This document shows positions 52,748 through 62,218 of a stretch of 64,000 nucleotides of DNA, one piece after another. Location: positions 1 through 64,000 of the forward strand of contig CAWBPR010000022.1 in the NCBI GenBank assembly GCA_963790775.1, given 5' to 3'. Numbering within the stretch: position 1 is the first letter of the stretch; each line of letters starts with the position of its first letter. A program made the position numbers and the translations under genes. Source of the stretch: JASJBU01 sp963790775. GTDB taxonomy: Bacteria > Pseudomonadota > Gammaproteobacteria > Chromatiales > Chromatiaceae. The notes below the pieces were generated by a model. The model had not been told where the DNA came from, did not search any database, and was given only the letters and a program-made list of their open reading frames with translations.

Positions 52748-54526
52748 ATGAGTGAAATAAAACCTTTAGGTATTACTGACGTCGTGCTTCGCGACGCCCA
52801 TCAATCGCTATTTGCAACGCGGATGCGCCTGGAGGACATGTTGCCGATTGCAGAGAAGCTTGATCAGGTTGGTTTCTGGTCATTGGAGACTTGGGGTGGG
52901 GCTACTTTCGATGCCTGCATCCGCTTCCTTGGTGAAGATCCCTGGGAGAGGCTTCGTGAACTTAAAGCAGCTATGCCGAAAACTCCCCAGCAGATGCTGC
53001 TCAGAGGACAGAATATCCTTGGTTACAGACATTATGCAGATGATGTGGTTGAGGCATTTGTAGAACGGGCTGCTACGAATGGCGTTGATGTATTTCGCAT
53101 TTTTGATGCCATGAATGACCTGCGAAATCTTGAAACGGCAGTAAAAGCAACCCTGAAAACAGGTAAACATGCACAAGGGACGATGTCATATACCGTGAGC
53201 CCTGTACATGACCTGGAATACTGGGTGCAGATGGGTACAGACCTGGAATCCATGGGTTGTGATTCCATCTGTATTAAGGACATGGCTGGTCTGCTCAGGC
53301 CCTATGTGGCTGAAAAACTGGTTACACGATTGAAATCCGCCTGCTCAATTCCTATTGCCATGCAGTGTCATGCCACAACAGGTATGAGCACCGCAACAGC
53401 CGTAAAGGCTGCGGAGGCTGGCATTGACATGGTGGATACCGCCATATCATCCATGAGCATGACGTACGGACATTCGCCCACTGAATCTGTGGTCGCGATA
53501 TTCGAGGGAACCCAGCGTGACACTGGATTGAATCTGATTCTCCTGGAAGAGATTGCCGCCTATTTTCGTGAGGTACGAAAGAAATACGCCAAGTTTGAAG
53601 GGGCGCTCAAAGGTATAGATTCCAGAATATTGGTGGCGCAAGTGCCTGGTGGAATGTTAACCAACATGGAGAGCCAGTTGCGGGAGCAGGGCGCTCATGA
53701 CCGACTGGATGAAGTGCTTGAGGAGATTCCCAGGGTCCGGAAGGATCTTGGTTACATCCCATTGGTTACCCCGACCTCGCAAATTGTAGGTACCCAGGCT
53801 GTGCTGAATGTACTGACCGGCGAACGCTACAAAAGCATTGCCAAAGAGGTTGCAGGTGTCTTGAAAGGTGAATATGGGGCTACCCCTGCGCCCGTAAACG
53901 CCGAATTACAGGCCAAGGTGCTTGAGCCCGGCCAACAGGCAATCACCTGCCGTCCAGCCGATTTACTCGAACCGGAGATGGACAAACTCACAAATGAATT
54001 TCGTGAATTAACTAAGGAACGCCAACTAACTGTTGCAGATCAACAGGTTGATGATGTACTGATCTATGCGCTTTTCCCCCAGGTTGGATTGAGGTTTCTG
54101 GAAAACCGCAACAATCCAGCCGCGTTTGAACCCCCGCCGGGCAGTGAACCCGAACCTCATATCCAGGAGGAGGCTGTAAAACCAGTGGCTCGTGGTATGG
54201 AAGCATACCAAGTTGAAGTGAATGGGGTATCTTACAACGTTAAGGTGACGCCAACTGGAGAAATGAGCCGGATCCAGCAGAGCCCAGCTGCCGAATCCAA
54301 GCTGTCGGTTGCTGTCGGCACAATCGATGCTCCTCTTGCCGGCAACATCTATAAAATCAAGATTACCAAAGGACAGCAGGTGTCTGCCGGGGATGTCATA
54401 ATGGTGCTTGAAGCCATGAAGATGGAGACAGATGTGCGTGCGACAACTTCGGGCACCGTGGCCGAAATCCTGGTAAAAGAGGGTGATGCTGTAAAGGTCG
54501 GCGCCCCACTGGTGAGTCTTTCCTGA
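52748..54526 (+). CDS. oadA: Oxaloacetate decarboxylase alpha subunit (biotin-carrying)
   Basis: 592 residues. Carboxyltransferase TIM barrel (about 1-270, GITDVVLRDAHQSLFATRMR, metal-binding MQCHATTGMSTAT), conserved PYC_OADA domain, and a C-terminal biotinyl domain with biotin lysine in VLEAMKMETDV (about residue 558). It transfers the carboxyl group of oxaloacetate to biotin for decarboxylation by OadB. 3 bp before oadB. Confidence 0.96.
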   Translation: MSEIKPLGITDVVLRDAHQSLFATRMRLEDMLPIAEKLDQVGFWSLETWGGATFDACIRFLGEDPWERLRELKAAMPKTPQQMLLRGQNILGYRHYADDVVEAFVERAATNGVDVFRIFDAMNDLRNLETAVKATLKTGKHAQGTMSYTVSPVHDLEYWVQMGTDLESMGCDSICIKDMAGLLRPYVAEKLVTRLKSACSIPIAMQCHATTGMSTATAVKAAEAGIDMVDTAISSMSMTYGHSPTESVVAIFEGTQRDTGLNLILLEEIAAYFREVRKKYAKFEGALKGIDSRILVAQVPGGMLTNMESQLREQGAHDRLDEVLEEIPRVRKDLGYIPLVTPTSQIVGTQAVLNVLTGERYKSIAKEVAGVLKGEYGATPAPVNAELQAKVLEPGQQAITCRPADLLEPEMDKLTNEFRELTKERQLTVADQQVDDVLIYALFPQVGLRFLENRNNPAAFEPPPGSEPEPHIQEEAVKPVARGMEAYQVEVNGVSYNVKVTPTGEMSRIQQSPAAESKLSVAVGTIDAPLAGNIYKIKITKGQQVSAGDVIMVLEAMKMETDVRATTSGTVAEILVKEGDAVKVGAPLVSLS

Positions 54527-54529
54527 ATT

Positions 54530-55666
54530 ATGATCGAAATCGGATTCGGAGCATTATGGCATTCCACAGGGATTGCCAATATAGAGTGGGGCCAGGCGCT
54601 GATGATGTTAATCGGCGCTTTGCTGATCTATTTGGCGGTGGTGAGGAAATTCGAACCGCTGCTGCTATTGCCGATAGGCTTTGGAGCGATATTAAGCAAC
54701 ATTCCATTGGCTGGAATAGGCGGCGCGGATGGATTATTGGGGCAAATCTATCACGTTGGAATAGAGACAGGGATTTTTCCACTACTTATTTTCATGGGTG
54801 TAGGGGCATTGACGGATTTTGGTGCGCTTATCGCTATGCCCTGGACTCTTTTACTGGGTGCGGCCGCCCAGTTTGGCATATTTGTGACGCTGATAGGCGC
54901 GCTGGCCCTGAATCTTATACCGGGCTTTAATTTCACCCTGGCAGATGCCTCGGCGATTGCCATCATTGGCGGGGCAGATGGACCAACCGCCATTTTTCTT
55001 GCTTCCCGGCTCGCCCCGGATTTACTTGGGGCTATTGCCGTAGCAGCCTATTCCTACATGGCCTTGGTGCCGATCATTCAACCGCCAATCATGCGTCTCC
55101 TCACCACAGAGCGTGAGCGCAGTGTGGTGATGCAGCAGCTCAGGCATGTCAGCAAGATGGAGAAAGTATTATTCCCGTTTACCGTTTTACTGCTCTGCAT
55201 CATATTTCTTCCCTCCGCCGCACCGCTCATAGGTATGCTTACTTTTGGCAATCTTCTAAGGGAGAGCGGCGTAGTTGAGCGACTCAGCCATGCTGCACAG
55301 AATGAAATCATCAATATCGTCACTATCTTTCTGGGATTGGCCGTAGGTTCGAAATTATCGGCTGACAAATTTCTGTCTGTGGAAACACTGGGCATTCTGG
55401 CCCTGGGTGCATTTGCATTCTGCATCGGAACAGCAGCCGGTGTTTTAATGGGAAAAGTCATGTACCGCTTTACAGACGGCAAGGTCAACCCGTTGATTGG
55501 CGCGGCAGGGGTTTCAGCGGTACCCATGGCTGCACGGGTGGTCAATAAGGTGGGACTGGAGACCAATCATCATAATTTTCTGCTCATGCATGCCATGGGA
55601 CCCAACGTGGCAGGTGTCATAGGTTCGGCTGTCGCGGCTGGAGTACTCCTCGCGATTGTTGGATAA
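54530..55666 (+). CDS. oadB: Oxaloacetate decarboxylase beta subunit, Na+ pump
   Basis: 378 residues, about 9-11 TM helices, with the conserved GIGGADGLLGQI, SAIAIIGGADGPTAIFLASRL (Na+/carboxybiotin site) and GAAGVSAVPMAARVVNKVG. It decarboxylates carboxybiotin and exports Na+. Together with the MaeB locus this suggests flexible C4-acid metabolism; direction in vivo is not known. Confidence 0.96.
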   Translation: MIEIGFGALWHSTGIANIEWGQALMMLIGALLIYLAVVRKFEPLLLLPIGFGAILSNIPLAGIGGADGLLGQIYHVGIETGIFPLLIFMGVGALTDFGALIAMPWTLLLGAAAQFGIFVTLIGALALNLIPGFNFTLADASAIAIIGGADGPTAIFLASRLAPDLLGAIAVAAYSYMALVPIIQPPIMRLLTTERERSVVMQQLRHVSKMEKVLFPFTVLLLCIIFLPSAAPLIGMLTFGNLLRESGVVERLSHAAQNEIINIVTIFLGLAVGSKLSADKFLSVETLGILALGAFAFCIGTAAGVLMGKVMYRFTDGKVNPLIGAAGVSAVPMAARVVNKVGLETNHHNFLLMHAMGPNVAGVIGSAVAAGVLLAIVG

Positions 55667-55897
55667 GAATCAGCTGATATTCGTCCATTGGCAGCTGAAG
55701 TCAGCCGAAGTCTCCGCATGGGAAGTGGGTTAAAACTCCGTAATGTCAGATAACGGGATGTTGAATCCAAAACAACCCAGCAGTGTTGACGTAAATCCTC
55801 AGCACTAAGATAAGGGTGGTGACGGCTTTTATACGGCTTGGCTGGAGCGGTTATCATTTTGACATGCTAGGTCTTTCCATAATAGAATCGCGCGCTT

Positions 55898-56413
55898 ATG
55901 TCGCAGCACTTGCCTGATCATCTTGATCCTTGGCGGTTTGCCGATCTGGCTAAACGAGTCAGTGGCTCTTATTTGCTTGGAGATCTGCCGCGGCTTCGTG
56001 ATTGTCTTATGGACACACGGGGCGAGGTTCGATTTGATCTGGAGTTCTCTCGCGATAAGCAGCATAGGGCGTGTCTCCATGGAACGGTTGAGGCTAGATT
56101 GATGCTGGAATGTCAGCGCTGTCTTGGGGCTCTGCTGTTACCGGTTAAGTCAAAAATGTCGCTCGCTTTTGTTCAGGGTCTGGATGAGGCTGATAACTTG
56201 CCCGACGAGCTTGATCCTCAACTGGTGGATAATGGCCGGGTGGAGTTCGGGTTGCTGATCGAGGATGAGTTGTTACTCATGCTGCCACAGGTGCCAATGC
56301 ACCCGGTGGGTGAGTGTGTGGCAGCAATGGGTGAGAAACCCAATGAAGGGCCAGTTGCAGCACGTGATAACCCGTTTGCAGTCCTTGCGCAACTTAAACG
56401 GCAAGACGATTAA
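55898..56413 (+). CDS. yceD: YceD (DUF177) protein
   Basis: 171 residues: VRFDLEFSRDKQHRACLHG, the CxxC in LMLECQRCLGALLLPV, and acidic LVDNGRVEFGLLIEDELLLMLP. Normally encoded just before rpmF, as here (30 bp). Linked in other bacteria to 23S rRNA accumulation. Confidence 0.93.
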   Translation: MSQHLPDHLDPWRFADLAKRVSGSYLLGDLPRLRDCLMDTRGEVRFDLEFSRDKQHRACLHGTVEARLMLECQRCLGALLLPVKSKMSLAFVQGLDEADNLPDELDPQLVDNGRVEFGLLIEDELLLMLPQVPMHPVGECVAAMGEKPNEGPVAARDNPFAVLAQLKRQDD

Positions 56414-56443
56414 CTTTTTTATCGATACTTTAGGAGTCCAGCC

Positions 56444-56623
56444 ATGGCTGTACAGAAAAATAGAAAAACCCCTTCGAAGCGTGGCATGCGCCGGTCTCAT
56501 GATGCCCTCAAGGGTGAAACTCTTTCCATAGATTCAACCTCGGGTGAAACTCATCTTCGCCATAATGTATCTGCAGACGGCTTCTATCGTGGTCGCAAGG
56601 TAATCGACTCCAAAGGTGAATAA
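56444..56623 (+). CDS. rpmF: 50S ribosomal protein L32
   Basis: 59 residues: MAVQKNRKTPSKRGMRRSHD, then LKGETLSIDSTSGETHLRHN and SADGFYRGRKVIDSKGE. The basic N-terminus is typical of L32 of the cysteine-free form. Preceded by TAGGAG. Between yceD and plsX, the standard arrangement. Confidence 0.97.
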   Translation: MAVQKNRKTPSKRGMRRSHDALKGETLSIDSTSGETHLRHNVSADGFYRGRKVIDSKGE

Positions 56624-56661
56624 GGCCATCAATTTGGTCGCATCATTCTGTGAGATTGAAT

Positions 56662-56699
56662 CCTGGCGGGTTTCATGACTTTTGCCGGGTTCTTTTTTT
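56662..56699 (+). terminator. Terminator after rpmF
   Basis: CCTGGC pairs with GCCGGG (one T-G pair) around a 16-base loop, followed by TTCTTTTTTT. It may only partly separate rpmF from plsX. Confidence 0.6.
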
Positions 56700-56718
56700 C
56701 CAGGTCTGATTTAGCTCG

Positions 56719-57741
56719 ATGAAACAGGCAGTCACAATTTCACTCGATGCAATGGGTGGCGATTACGGTGCCGAAGTTGTGGTTGCTGCAGCATTAAGCT
56801 ATCTGAAGCAGGATAAAGCGACATCCCTGATTCTGGTCGGACCGGAAGATGAGTTACAAGCCCAGGTAGGCGCACATGGCTTTGGCGATCGTTTGAAGAT
56901 TCATCATGCCTCACAACAGGTTCTGATGGATGAACTGCCATCCAAAGCGTTGCGTAATAAGAAAGACTCATCGATGAGGGTGGCCATCAACCTGGTCAAA
57001 GAGGGTATGGCTGATGCGTGTGTCAGCGCAGGAAATACCGGTGCATTGATGGCTACTTCGCGGTTTGTGCTGAAAATGCTGCCTAATGTTGACCGGCCTG
57101 CGATTATTACTGCGCTTCCTTCTATTGAGGGCGAGACTTACATGCTCGACCTTGGTGCGAATGTAGACTGTACCGCCTCACATCTGTTTCAGTTTGCCGT
57201 CATGGGAAGTGAGTTTGTCTCCGCTGTTGCTGAGCTCAATACTCCTAGGATTGGCCTGTTGAATATTGGTCAGGAGGAAATAAAGGGCAATGAACAGGTA
57301 AAACGCGCACATGACTTATTGGTTGGAAGCTCTCTCAATTATATAGGTTATGTTGAGGGGGATGATATATACAAAGGTGGCACGGATGTGATTGTATCTG
57401 ATGGCTTCGTAGGTAATGTTGCGCTGAAGAGTAGTGAGGGTGTCGCCAAGATGATCAGCCATTTTATGAAAAATGCCTTCAAAAGGAATTTCCTCACCAA
57501 GTTGGCAGGGTTGATTGCCCTGCCTGTGTTGCGCAGTTTCCGCCAACGCATCGACCCACGCAGATATAATGGCGCCAGCCTCCTTGGGCTTCGCGGCATA
57601 GTCATCAAGAGTCATGGCGGCGCGGATAAACTGGCATTTGCAAATGCCATCGATATTGCCCGCAAAGAGGCCATCAATGATGTGCCGACGAGGATAGCGC
57701 AACAGGTCAGGGCACATCTCGAAACAAGGGAAAGCGCGTGA
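56719..57741 (+). CDS. plsX: Phosphate acyltransferase PlsX
   Basis: 340 residues: ISLDAMGGDYGAEVVVAAAL, VSAGNTGALMATSRFVL, MLDLGANVDCTASHLFQFA, VGNVALKSSEGVAKMISHF, GASLLGLRGIVIKSHGGAD. Converts acyl-ACP and phosphate to acyl-phosphate for glycerol-3-phosphate acylation. The stop overlaps the fabH GTG start. Confidence 0.97.
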   Translation: MKQAVTISLDAMGGDYGAEVVVAAALSYLKQDKATSLILVGPEDELQAQVGAHGFGDRLKIHHASQQVLMDELPSKALRNKKDSSMRVAINLVKEGMADACVSAGNTGALMATSRFVLKMLPNVDRPAIITALPSIEGETYMLDLGANVDCTASHLFQFAVMGSEFVSAVAELNTPRIGLLNIGQEEIKGNEQVKRAHDLLVGSSLNYIGYVEGDDIYKGGTDVIVSDGFVGNVALKSSEGVAKMISHFMKNAFKRNFLTKLAGLIALPVLRSFRQRIDPRRYNGASLLGLRGIVIKSHGGADKLAFANAIDIARKEAINDVPTRIAQQVRAHLETRESA

Positions 57742-58706
57742 TCTATTCCCGTATAACTGGTACCGGTAGTTATCTGCCAGAAAAGATTCTGACCAATCAG
57801 GACCTGGAAAAGATCGTCGATACAAGCGATCAGTGGATTTTTGAGCGAACCGGTATTCGCAAACGGCATATCGCTGCAGAAAATGAGTATACATGTGATC
57901 TTGCGGAAAAGGCGGCGCGTAACGCCATGCAAATGGCCGGTGTATCCACAGATCAGGTCGATTTAATCGTTGTCGCCACCACGACACCGGATCAGGTATT
58001 TCCCAGCACCGCATGCCTGTTGCAGGCCCGCCTCGGTATCCATGGTCCGGCGGCCTTTGATGTCCAGGCCGTCTGCACTGGATTTGTCTATGCAATGGGA
58101 GTTGCCGACAAGTTTATTAAAACCGGGAGCGCCAAATGCGCCCTGGTGATCGGCGCGGAAACATTGTCCCGTATCGTGGACTGGAATGATAGAAACACCT
58201 GCGTTTTATTTGGCGATGGCGCCGGTGCAGTTGTTTTGGAGGCCAGTGAAGAGCCTGGAATCATATCAACTCATCTGCATGCCGATGGAGCATTTGAAAA
58301 TTTACTCCGTGTTCCAACCGGTATCTCCAGGAACTATTCCCTGTTGCAGGAGGGTAGCGCCTACATGGAAATGAGGGGTAACGAAGTTTTCAAAATGGCG
58401 GTGACCACACTCGGTCGTATTGTGGATGAAACTCTACGGGCGAATGGTATGAAAAAATCCGATGTGGACTGGCTGATCCCCCATCAGGCAAATATCCGCA
58501 TCATTAACGCCACGGCCAAGAAGTTACGCACCTCGATGGATCATGTTGTGGTTACGGTGGATGAGCATGGCAATACTTCTGCGGCCTCAGTCCCTCTCGC
58601 GTTCGATACTGCGGTGCGTGACGGACGGATAAAGAGAGGTGAAACAATCCTTATGGAAGCCTTTGGCGGCGGATTTACCTGGGGTTCTGTTCTCGTCAAT
58701 TTCTGA
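57738..58706 (+). CDS. fabH: 3-oxoacyl-ACP synthase III
   Basis: 322 residues from a GTG that overlaps the plsX stop (GTGA). Catalytic Cys in FDVQAVCTGFVYAM (about residue 112), His in WLIPHQANIRIINA and Asn in DEHGNTSAASVPLAF. Starts fatty-acid synthesis by condensing acetyl-CoA with malonyl-ACP. Confidence 0.97.
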   Translation: MIYSRITGTGSYLPEKILTNQDLEKIVDTSDQWIFERTGIRKRHIAAENEYTCDLAEKAARNAMQMAGVSTDQVDLIVVATTTPDQVFPSTACLLQARLGIHGPAAFDVQAVCTGFVYAMGVADKFIKTGSAKCALVIGAETLSRIVDWNDRNTCVLFGDGAGAVVLEASEEPGIISTHLHADGAFENLLRVPTGISRNYSLLQEGSAYMEMRGNEVFKMAVTTLGRIVDETLRANGMKKSDVDWLIPHQANIRIINATAKKLRTSMDHVVVTVDEHGNTSAASVPLAFDTAVRDGRIKRGETILMEAFGGGFTWGSVLVNF

Positions 58707-58723
58707 TACCCAGCTTGTTACCT

Positions 58724-59665
58724 ATGAGTGAATCAAATTTCAGTATCGTTTTTCCTGGGCAGGGTTCCCAGTCGGTCGGCATGCTCAAAGAGCTTGCAGA
58801 AGAAAAGGCCATCGTAGCTGAGACCTATGCTGAGGCCTCAGAAGCTCTTGGCTTTGATCTTTGGCGGCTGGTGCAGGATGGTCCCGCAGATAAACTCAAT
58901 CAGACCCAAATTACACAGCCCGCAATGTTGTCGGCAGGGGTTGCCGTGTGGCGTATTTGGCAGGCAGAGGGTGGTCCGGAACCTGCTGTCATGGCGGGGC
59001 ACAGTCTTGGAGAATACTCTGCGCTGGTATGTGCCGGTGCAATTGGCTTCAGCGACGCAGTAAGCCTGGTAGCGGACCGAGGGCGGTTCATGCAGCAGGC
59101 TGTTCCGCCTGGTGCAGGCGGGATGGCGGCAATTCTGGGACTCGAAGACCAACGGATCAGAGAGATCTGCGCCGCAGCAGCGGAATCTCAGGTGGTTGAA
59201 GCAGTTAATTATAATTCACCTGGCCAAGTGGTTATCGCAGGTGACAAGGCGGCAGTGGACCGTGCTTGTGAGATTGCAAAAAAAGCGGGGGCGAAACGCG
59301 CGCTGCCCCTGCCGGTGAGCGTGCCGTCACATTGTGCACTCATGAGGCCTGCAGCAGAGCAACTGACTGAACGTTTGGCGGGGATTGAACTGCACACGCC
59401 ACACATACCCGTGCTGCACAACGTGAATGTTGCTGAAGCTGTCGACGCAGATAGCATAAGGGCAAGGCTGACTGAACAGTTATACAGTCCGGTGCGATGG
59501 GTTGAGATAGTCCAGGCAATCGCCGAAAGAAGTGTAGAAAATGTCCTGGAGGCAGGGCCCGGCAAGGTACTCACCGGATTGACCAAGCGTATCGATCGTA
59601 AACTCAATGGATATGCGATTTTTACTACAGACAGTCTGAATTCCGCAATTGAGGCAGTACAATGA
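58724..59665 (+). CDS. fabD: Malonyl-CoA:ACP transacylase
   Basis: 313 residues from MSESNFSIVFPGQGSQS. Active-site serine in MAGHSLGEYSALV, Gln in the GQGSQ motif, His in VSVPSHCALM. Loads malonyl groups onto ACP. The TTG at 58715 is an unlikely start. The stop overlaps fabG by ATGA. Confidence 0.97.
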   Translation: MSESNFSIVFPGQGSQSVGMLKELAEEKAIVAETYAEASEALGFDLWRLVQDGPADKLNQTQITQPAMLSAGVAVWRIWQAEGGPEPAVMAGHSLGEYSALVCAGAIGFSDAVSLVADRGRFMQQAVPPGAGGMAAILGLEDQRIREICAAAAESQVVEAVNYNSPGQVVIAGDKAAVDRACEIAKKAGAKRALPLPVSVPSHCALMRPAAEQLTERLAGIELHTPHIPVLHNVNVAEAVDADSIRARLTEQLYSPVRWVEIVQAIAERSVENVLEAGPGKVLTGLTKRIDRKLNGYAIFTTDSLNSAIEAVQ

Positions 59666-60405
59666 AGTTGGACAATGAGATCGCCCTGGTTACTGGTGCA
59701 AGCAGAGGCATAGGCGCTGCCATTGCCGATGCGCTTGCCAAGGCAGGCGCTACCGTAGTCGGCACCGCCACTTCTCAGAGCGGTGCGGAAGCTATCTCCA
59801 ATCGCTTGGCGGCAGCGGGGTGCAAGGGCAGGGGAATGGTTCTGGATGTTACAGACACAACTTCAGTCGAGAGCATCATGCAGGCCATCAACGATGAATT
59901 TGGCGCCCCATCGATTCTCGTCAATAATGCGGGCATTACGCGGGATAACCTGCTCATGCGCATGAAGGATGACGAGTGGCAGAGCATCATAGATACCAAT
60001 CTAACCTCAATATTTCGTCTCAGCAAGGCGGTTTTACGTGGCATGATGAAGGCCCGAAAGGGGCGCATCATCAATATCTCATCCGTGGTTGGAGCGATGG
60101 GGAATGCTGGCCAGACGAACTATGCGGCTGCGAAAGCCGGTATTTTCGGCTTCACCCGTTCCATGGCGAGAGAAGTTGGCTCACGCGGCATCACAGTCAA
60201 TTCTGTTGCACCTGGTTTTATCGATACTGATATGACCAGGGAATTACCGGAAGAGCAGCGTAAAAGCTTGATTGAAAATATCCCACTCAACAAATTGGGA
60301 CGACCCGAAGATATTGCAAATACCGTTGTCTTCTTAGCCTCCGATGCAGGTGACTATATTACCGGCGAGACAATCCACGTTAACGGCGGAATGTACATGG
60401 GGTAA
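59662..60405 (+). CDS. fabG: 3-oxoacyl-ACP reductase
   Basis: 247 residues, short-chain dehydrogenase: TGASRGIGAAIADAL, NNAGITRDNLLMRM, catalytic ISSVVGAMGNAGQTNYAAAK (Ser-Tyr-Lys), GFIDTDMT. NADPH-dependent reduction of 3-oxoacyl-ACP. Confidence 0.97.
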   Translation: MKLDNEIALVTGASRGIGAAIADALAKAGATVVGTATSQSGAEAISNRLAAAGCKGRGMVLDVTDTTSVESIMQAINDEFGAPSILVNNAGITRDNLLMRMKDDEWQSIIDTNLTSIFRLSKAVLRGMMKARKGRIINISSVVGAMGNAGQTNYAAAKAGIFGFTRSMAREVGSRGITVNSVAPGFIDTDMTRELPEEQRKSLIENIPLNKLGRPEDIANTVVFLASDAGDYITGETIHVNGGMYMG

Positions 60406-60504
60406 TGACTCAAGTGAGATTTCTTGCACCAAGTATGATTAAATATGCAACATAACTAATTGATAAATAGGTGCAATAAAGGCTTTTATCGCATGATAAA
60501 TTTA

Positions 60505-60532
60505 TTGTGAATACGCTTTTCACATGTAAAAT
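60505..60532 (+). promoter_or_regulatory. Candidate acpP promoter
   Basis: TTGTGA and TAAAAT with a 16-bp spacer, in the AT-rich fabG-acpP gap, about 60 bp upstream of acpP. A private promoter for acpP would fit its need for high expression. Confidence 0.45.
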
Positions 60533-60598
60533 TTGTTAATACAATAGCCCATCGGTTGCATTTGCGGTCGAAGGATAATCCATGAGGAAATTAAGAAA

Positions 60599-60832
60599 AT
60601 GAGCGATGTTGTAGAACGAGTTCGAAAAATTGTCGTAGAACAACTGGGCGTCAAAGAAGACGAAGTGACTTTAGAGGCCTCTTTTGTTGACGATCTTGGT
60701 GCTGACTCTCTCGACACGGTTGAGCTGGTGATGGCCCTTGAAGAGGAATTTGAAACTGAAATTCCAGATGAAGAGGCCGAGAAGATAACCACCGTACAAC
60801 TAGCTGTCGACTACATCAACGCTCATAGCTGA
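60599..60832 (+). CDS. acpP: Acyl carrier protein
   Basis: 77 residues, very acidic. The 4'-phosphopantetheine serine is in LGADSLDTVELVMALEEEF. N-terminus SDVVERVRKIVVEQLG is the standard form. Carries growing acyl chains. Confidence 0.97.
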   Translation: MSDVVERVRKIVVEQLGVKEDEVTLEASFVDDLGADSLDTVELVMALEEEFETEIPDEEAEKITTVQLAVDYINAHS

Positions 60833-60856
60833 TAGTTTGGACTCTCAGGATAATCA

Positions 60857-60890
60857 GGCCGTATTGTTCTGTTGATGAACGCGGCCTTTT
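60857..60890 (+). terminator. Terminator after acpP
   Basis: AGGCCG...CGGCCT with an inner GTTC/GAAC pair, followed by TTTT, 25 bp past the acpP stop. A partial terminator would allow some read-through into fabF. Confidence 0.55.
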
Positions 60891-60930
60891 GCTTTTCAGC
60901 CATCTGAACAATGATTGGGGGTAGTCTCAA

Positions 60931-62172
60931 ATGACTGCAAGAAGGGTTGTCGTTACCGGACTTGGGATGGTTGCGCCCGTAGGTCTTGATGTGCCATCTG
61001 CCTGGAAAAATATACTCGCCGGCAGAAGTGGCATTCAGCCAATCACGCATTTCGATGTGGAGCCATTCAGCACCCAGTTTGGTGGCCCAATCTATGGCTT
61101 CGAGATCACCGATTACATACCTAAGAAAGACGCCAAAAAGATGGATAAGTTTATCCATTATGGCGTTGCTGCAGGTTGTCAGGCGATTGAAGACTCCGGA
61201 CTTGAAGTCACTGAAGAGAATGCAGAGCGTATCGGTGTTCTGATAGGCTCAGGTATTGGTGGCATCACCGGTATTGAAAACAGCTATCAAGCCTATCTGG
61301 ATGGTGGACCACGAAAAATTTCACCATTTTTCGTGCCCGCGAATATCATCAACATGGTGTCCGGTAACCTTTCTATAAAATATGGCTTGAAAGGTCCAAA
61401 TTACTCGATAGTTTCTGCCTGCAGCAGCGGAGCGCACAGCATCGGTGAAGCCGCCATGATGATTCGTCATGGTCGAACTGATGTAATGGTTGCCGGTGGC
61501 GCCGAAATGGCTACGTCCCCCGTCGGTCTTGGTGGGTTTGCCGCCGCCAGAGCATTATCCAGAAGAAATGATGATCCTCAGGCTGCCAGTCGCCCCTGGG
61601 ATAGGGATCGCGATGGATTTGTGTTGAGTGATGGCGCTGGCGTGGTGGTGCTCGAAGAGTACGAATTTGCCAAGGCGCGTGGCGCAAATATCTATGCGGA
61701 GCTTGTAGGCGTCGGTATGAACTCCGATGCTTATCACATGACGGCCCCTTCCAAAGATGGTTCTGGTGCAGCAAAATGTATGCTGATGGCATTGCAGGAT
61801 GCCGGTCTGAATATCGAGCAGGTTGATTACATCAATGCTCATGGTACTTCCACGCCCGCTGGAGATGTTGCAGAGACACTGGCGGTCAAGCGGGCCTTTG
61901 GTGATCACGCGCACAAACTCTGTGTGAGTTCCACCAAGTCTATGACGGGCCATATGCTGGGAGCTGCCGGCGGCGCTGAAGCCGTTTTCACGATACTCGC
62001 ATTACGTGATCAAGTGGCGCCTCCGACCATCAATCTCGACAATCAAGACCCTGAATGCGATCTTGATTATGTGCCTAACACGGCGCGTGAGATGAAATTG
62101 GATGTGGTTATTTCAAATTCTTTCGGTTTCGGTGGAACCAATGGCACACTCGCCTTCCGCCGCTTAGACTGA
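60931..62172 (+). CDS. fabF: 3-oxoacyl-ACP synthase II
   Basis: 413 residues: VVVTGLGMVAPVGLDVPSAW, nucleophile Cys in SIVSACSSGAHSIGEAA (about residue 163), His in YINAHGTSTPAGDVAETLA and the second His in STKSMTGHMLGAAGG. Elongates acyl-ACP. Confidence 0.97.
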   Translation: MTARRVVVTGLGMVAPVGLDVPSAWKNILAGRSGIQPITHFDVEPFSTQFGGPIYGFEITDYIPKKDAKKMDKFIHYGVAAGCQAIEDSGLEVTEENAERIGVLIGSGIGGITGIENSYQAYLDGGPRKISPFFVPANIINMVSGNLSIKYGLKGPNYSIVSACSSGAHSIGEAAMMIRHGRTDVMVAGGAEMATSPVGLGGFAAARALSRRNDDPQAASRPWDRDRDGFVLSDGAGVVVLEEYEFAKARGANIYAELVGVGMNSDAYHMTAPSKDGSGAAKCMLMALQDAGLNIEQVDYINAHGTSTPAGDVAETLAVKRAFGDHAHKLCVSSTKSMTGHMLGAAGGAEAVFTILALRDQVAPPTINLDNQDPECDLDYVPNTAREMKLDVVISNSFGFGGTNGTLAFRRLD

Positions 62173-62183
62173 CTATGAAGCCA

Positions 62184-62212
62184 CCGGCTCTCTGTAGCAG
62201 AGAGCCGGTTTT
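62184..62212 (+). terminator. Terminator between fabF and pabC
   Basis: CCGGCTCTCTG-TAG-CAGAGAGCCGG is a perfect 11-bp stem followed by TTTT. It ends only 6 bp before the pabC start, so it may also sequester that ribosome site. Confidence 0.8.
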
Positions 62213-62218
62213 CCATTC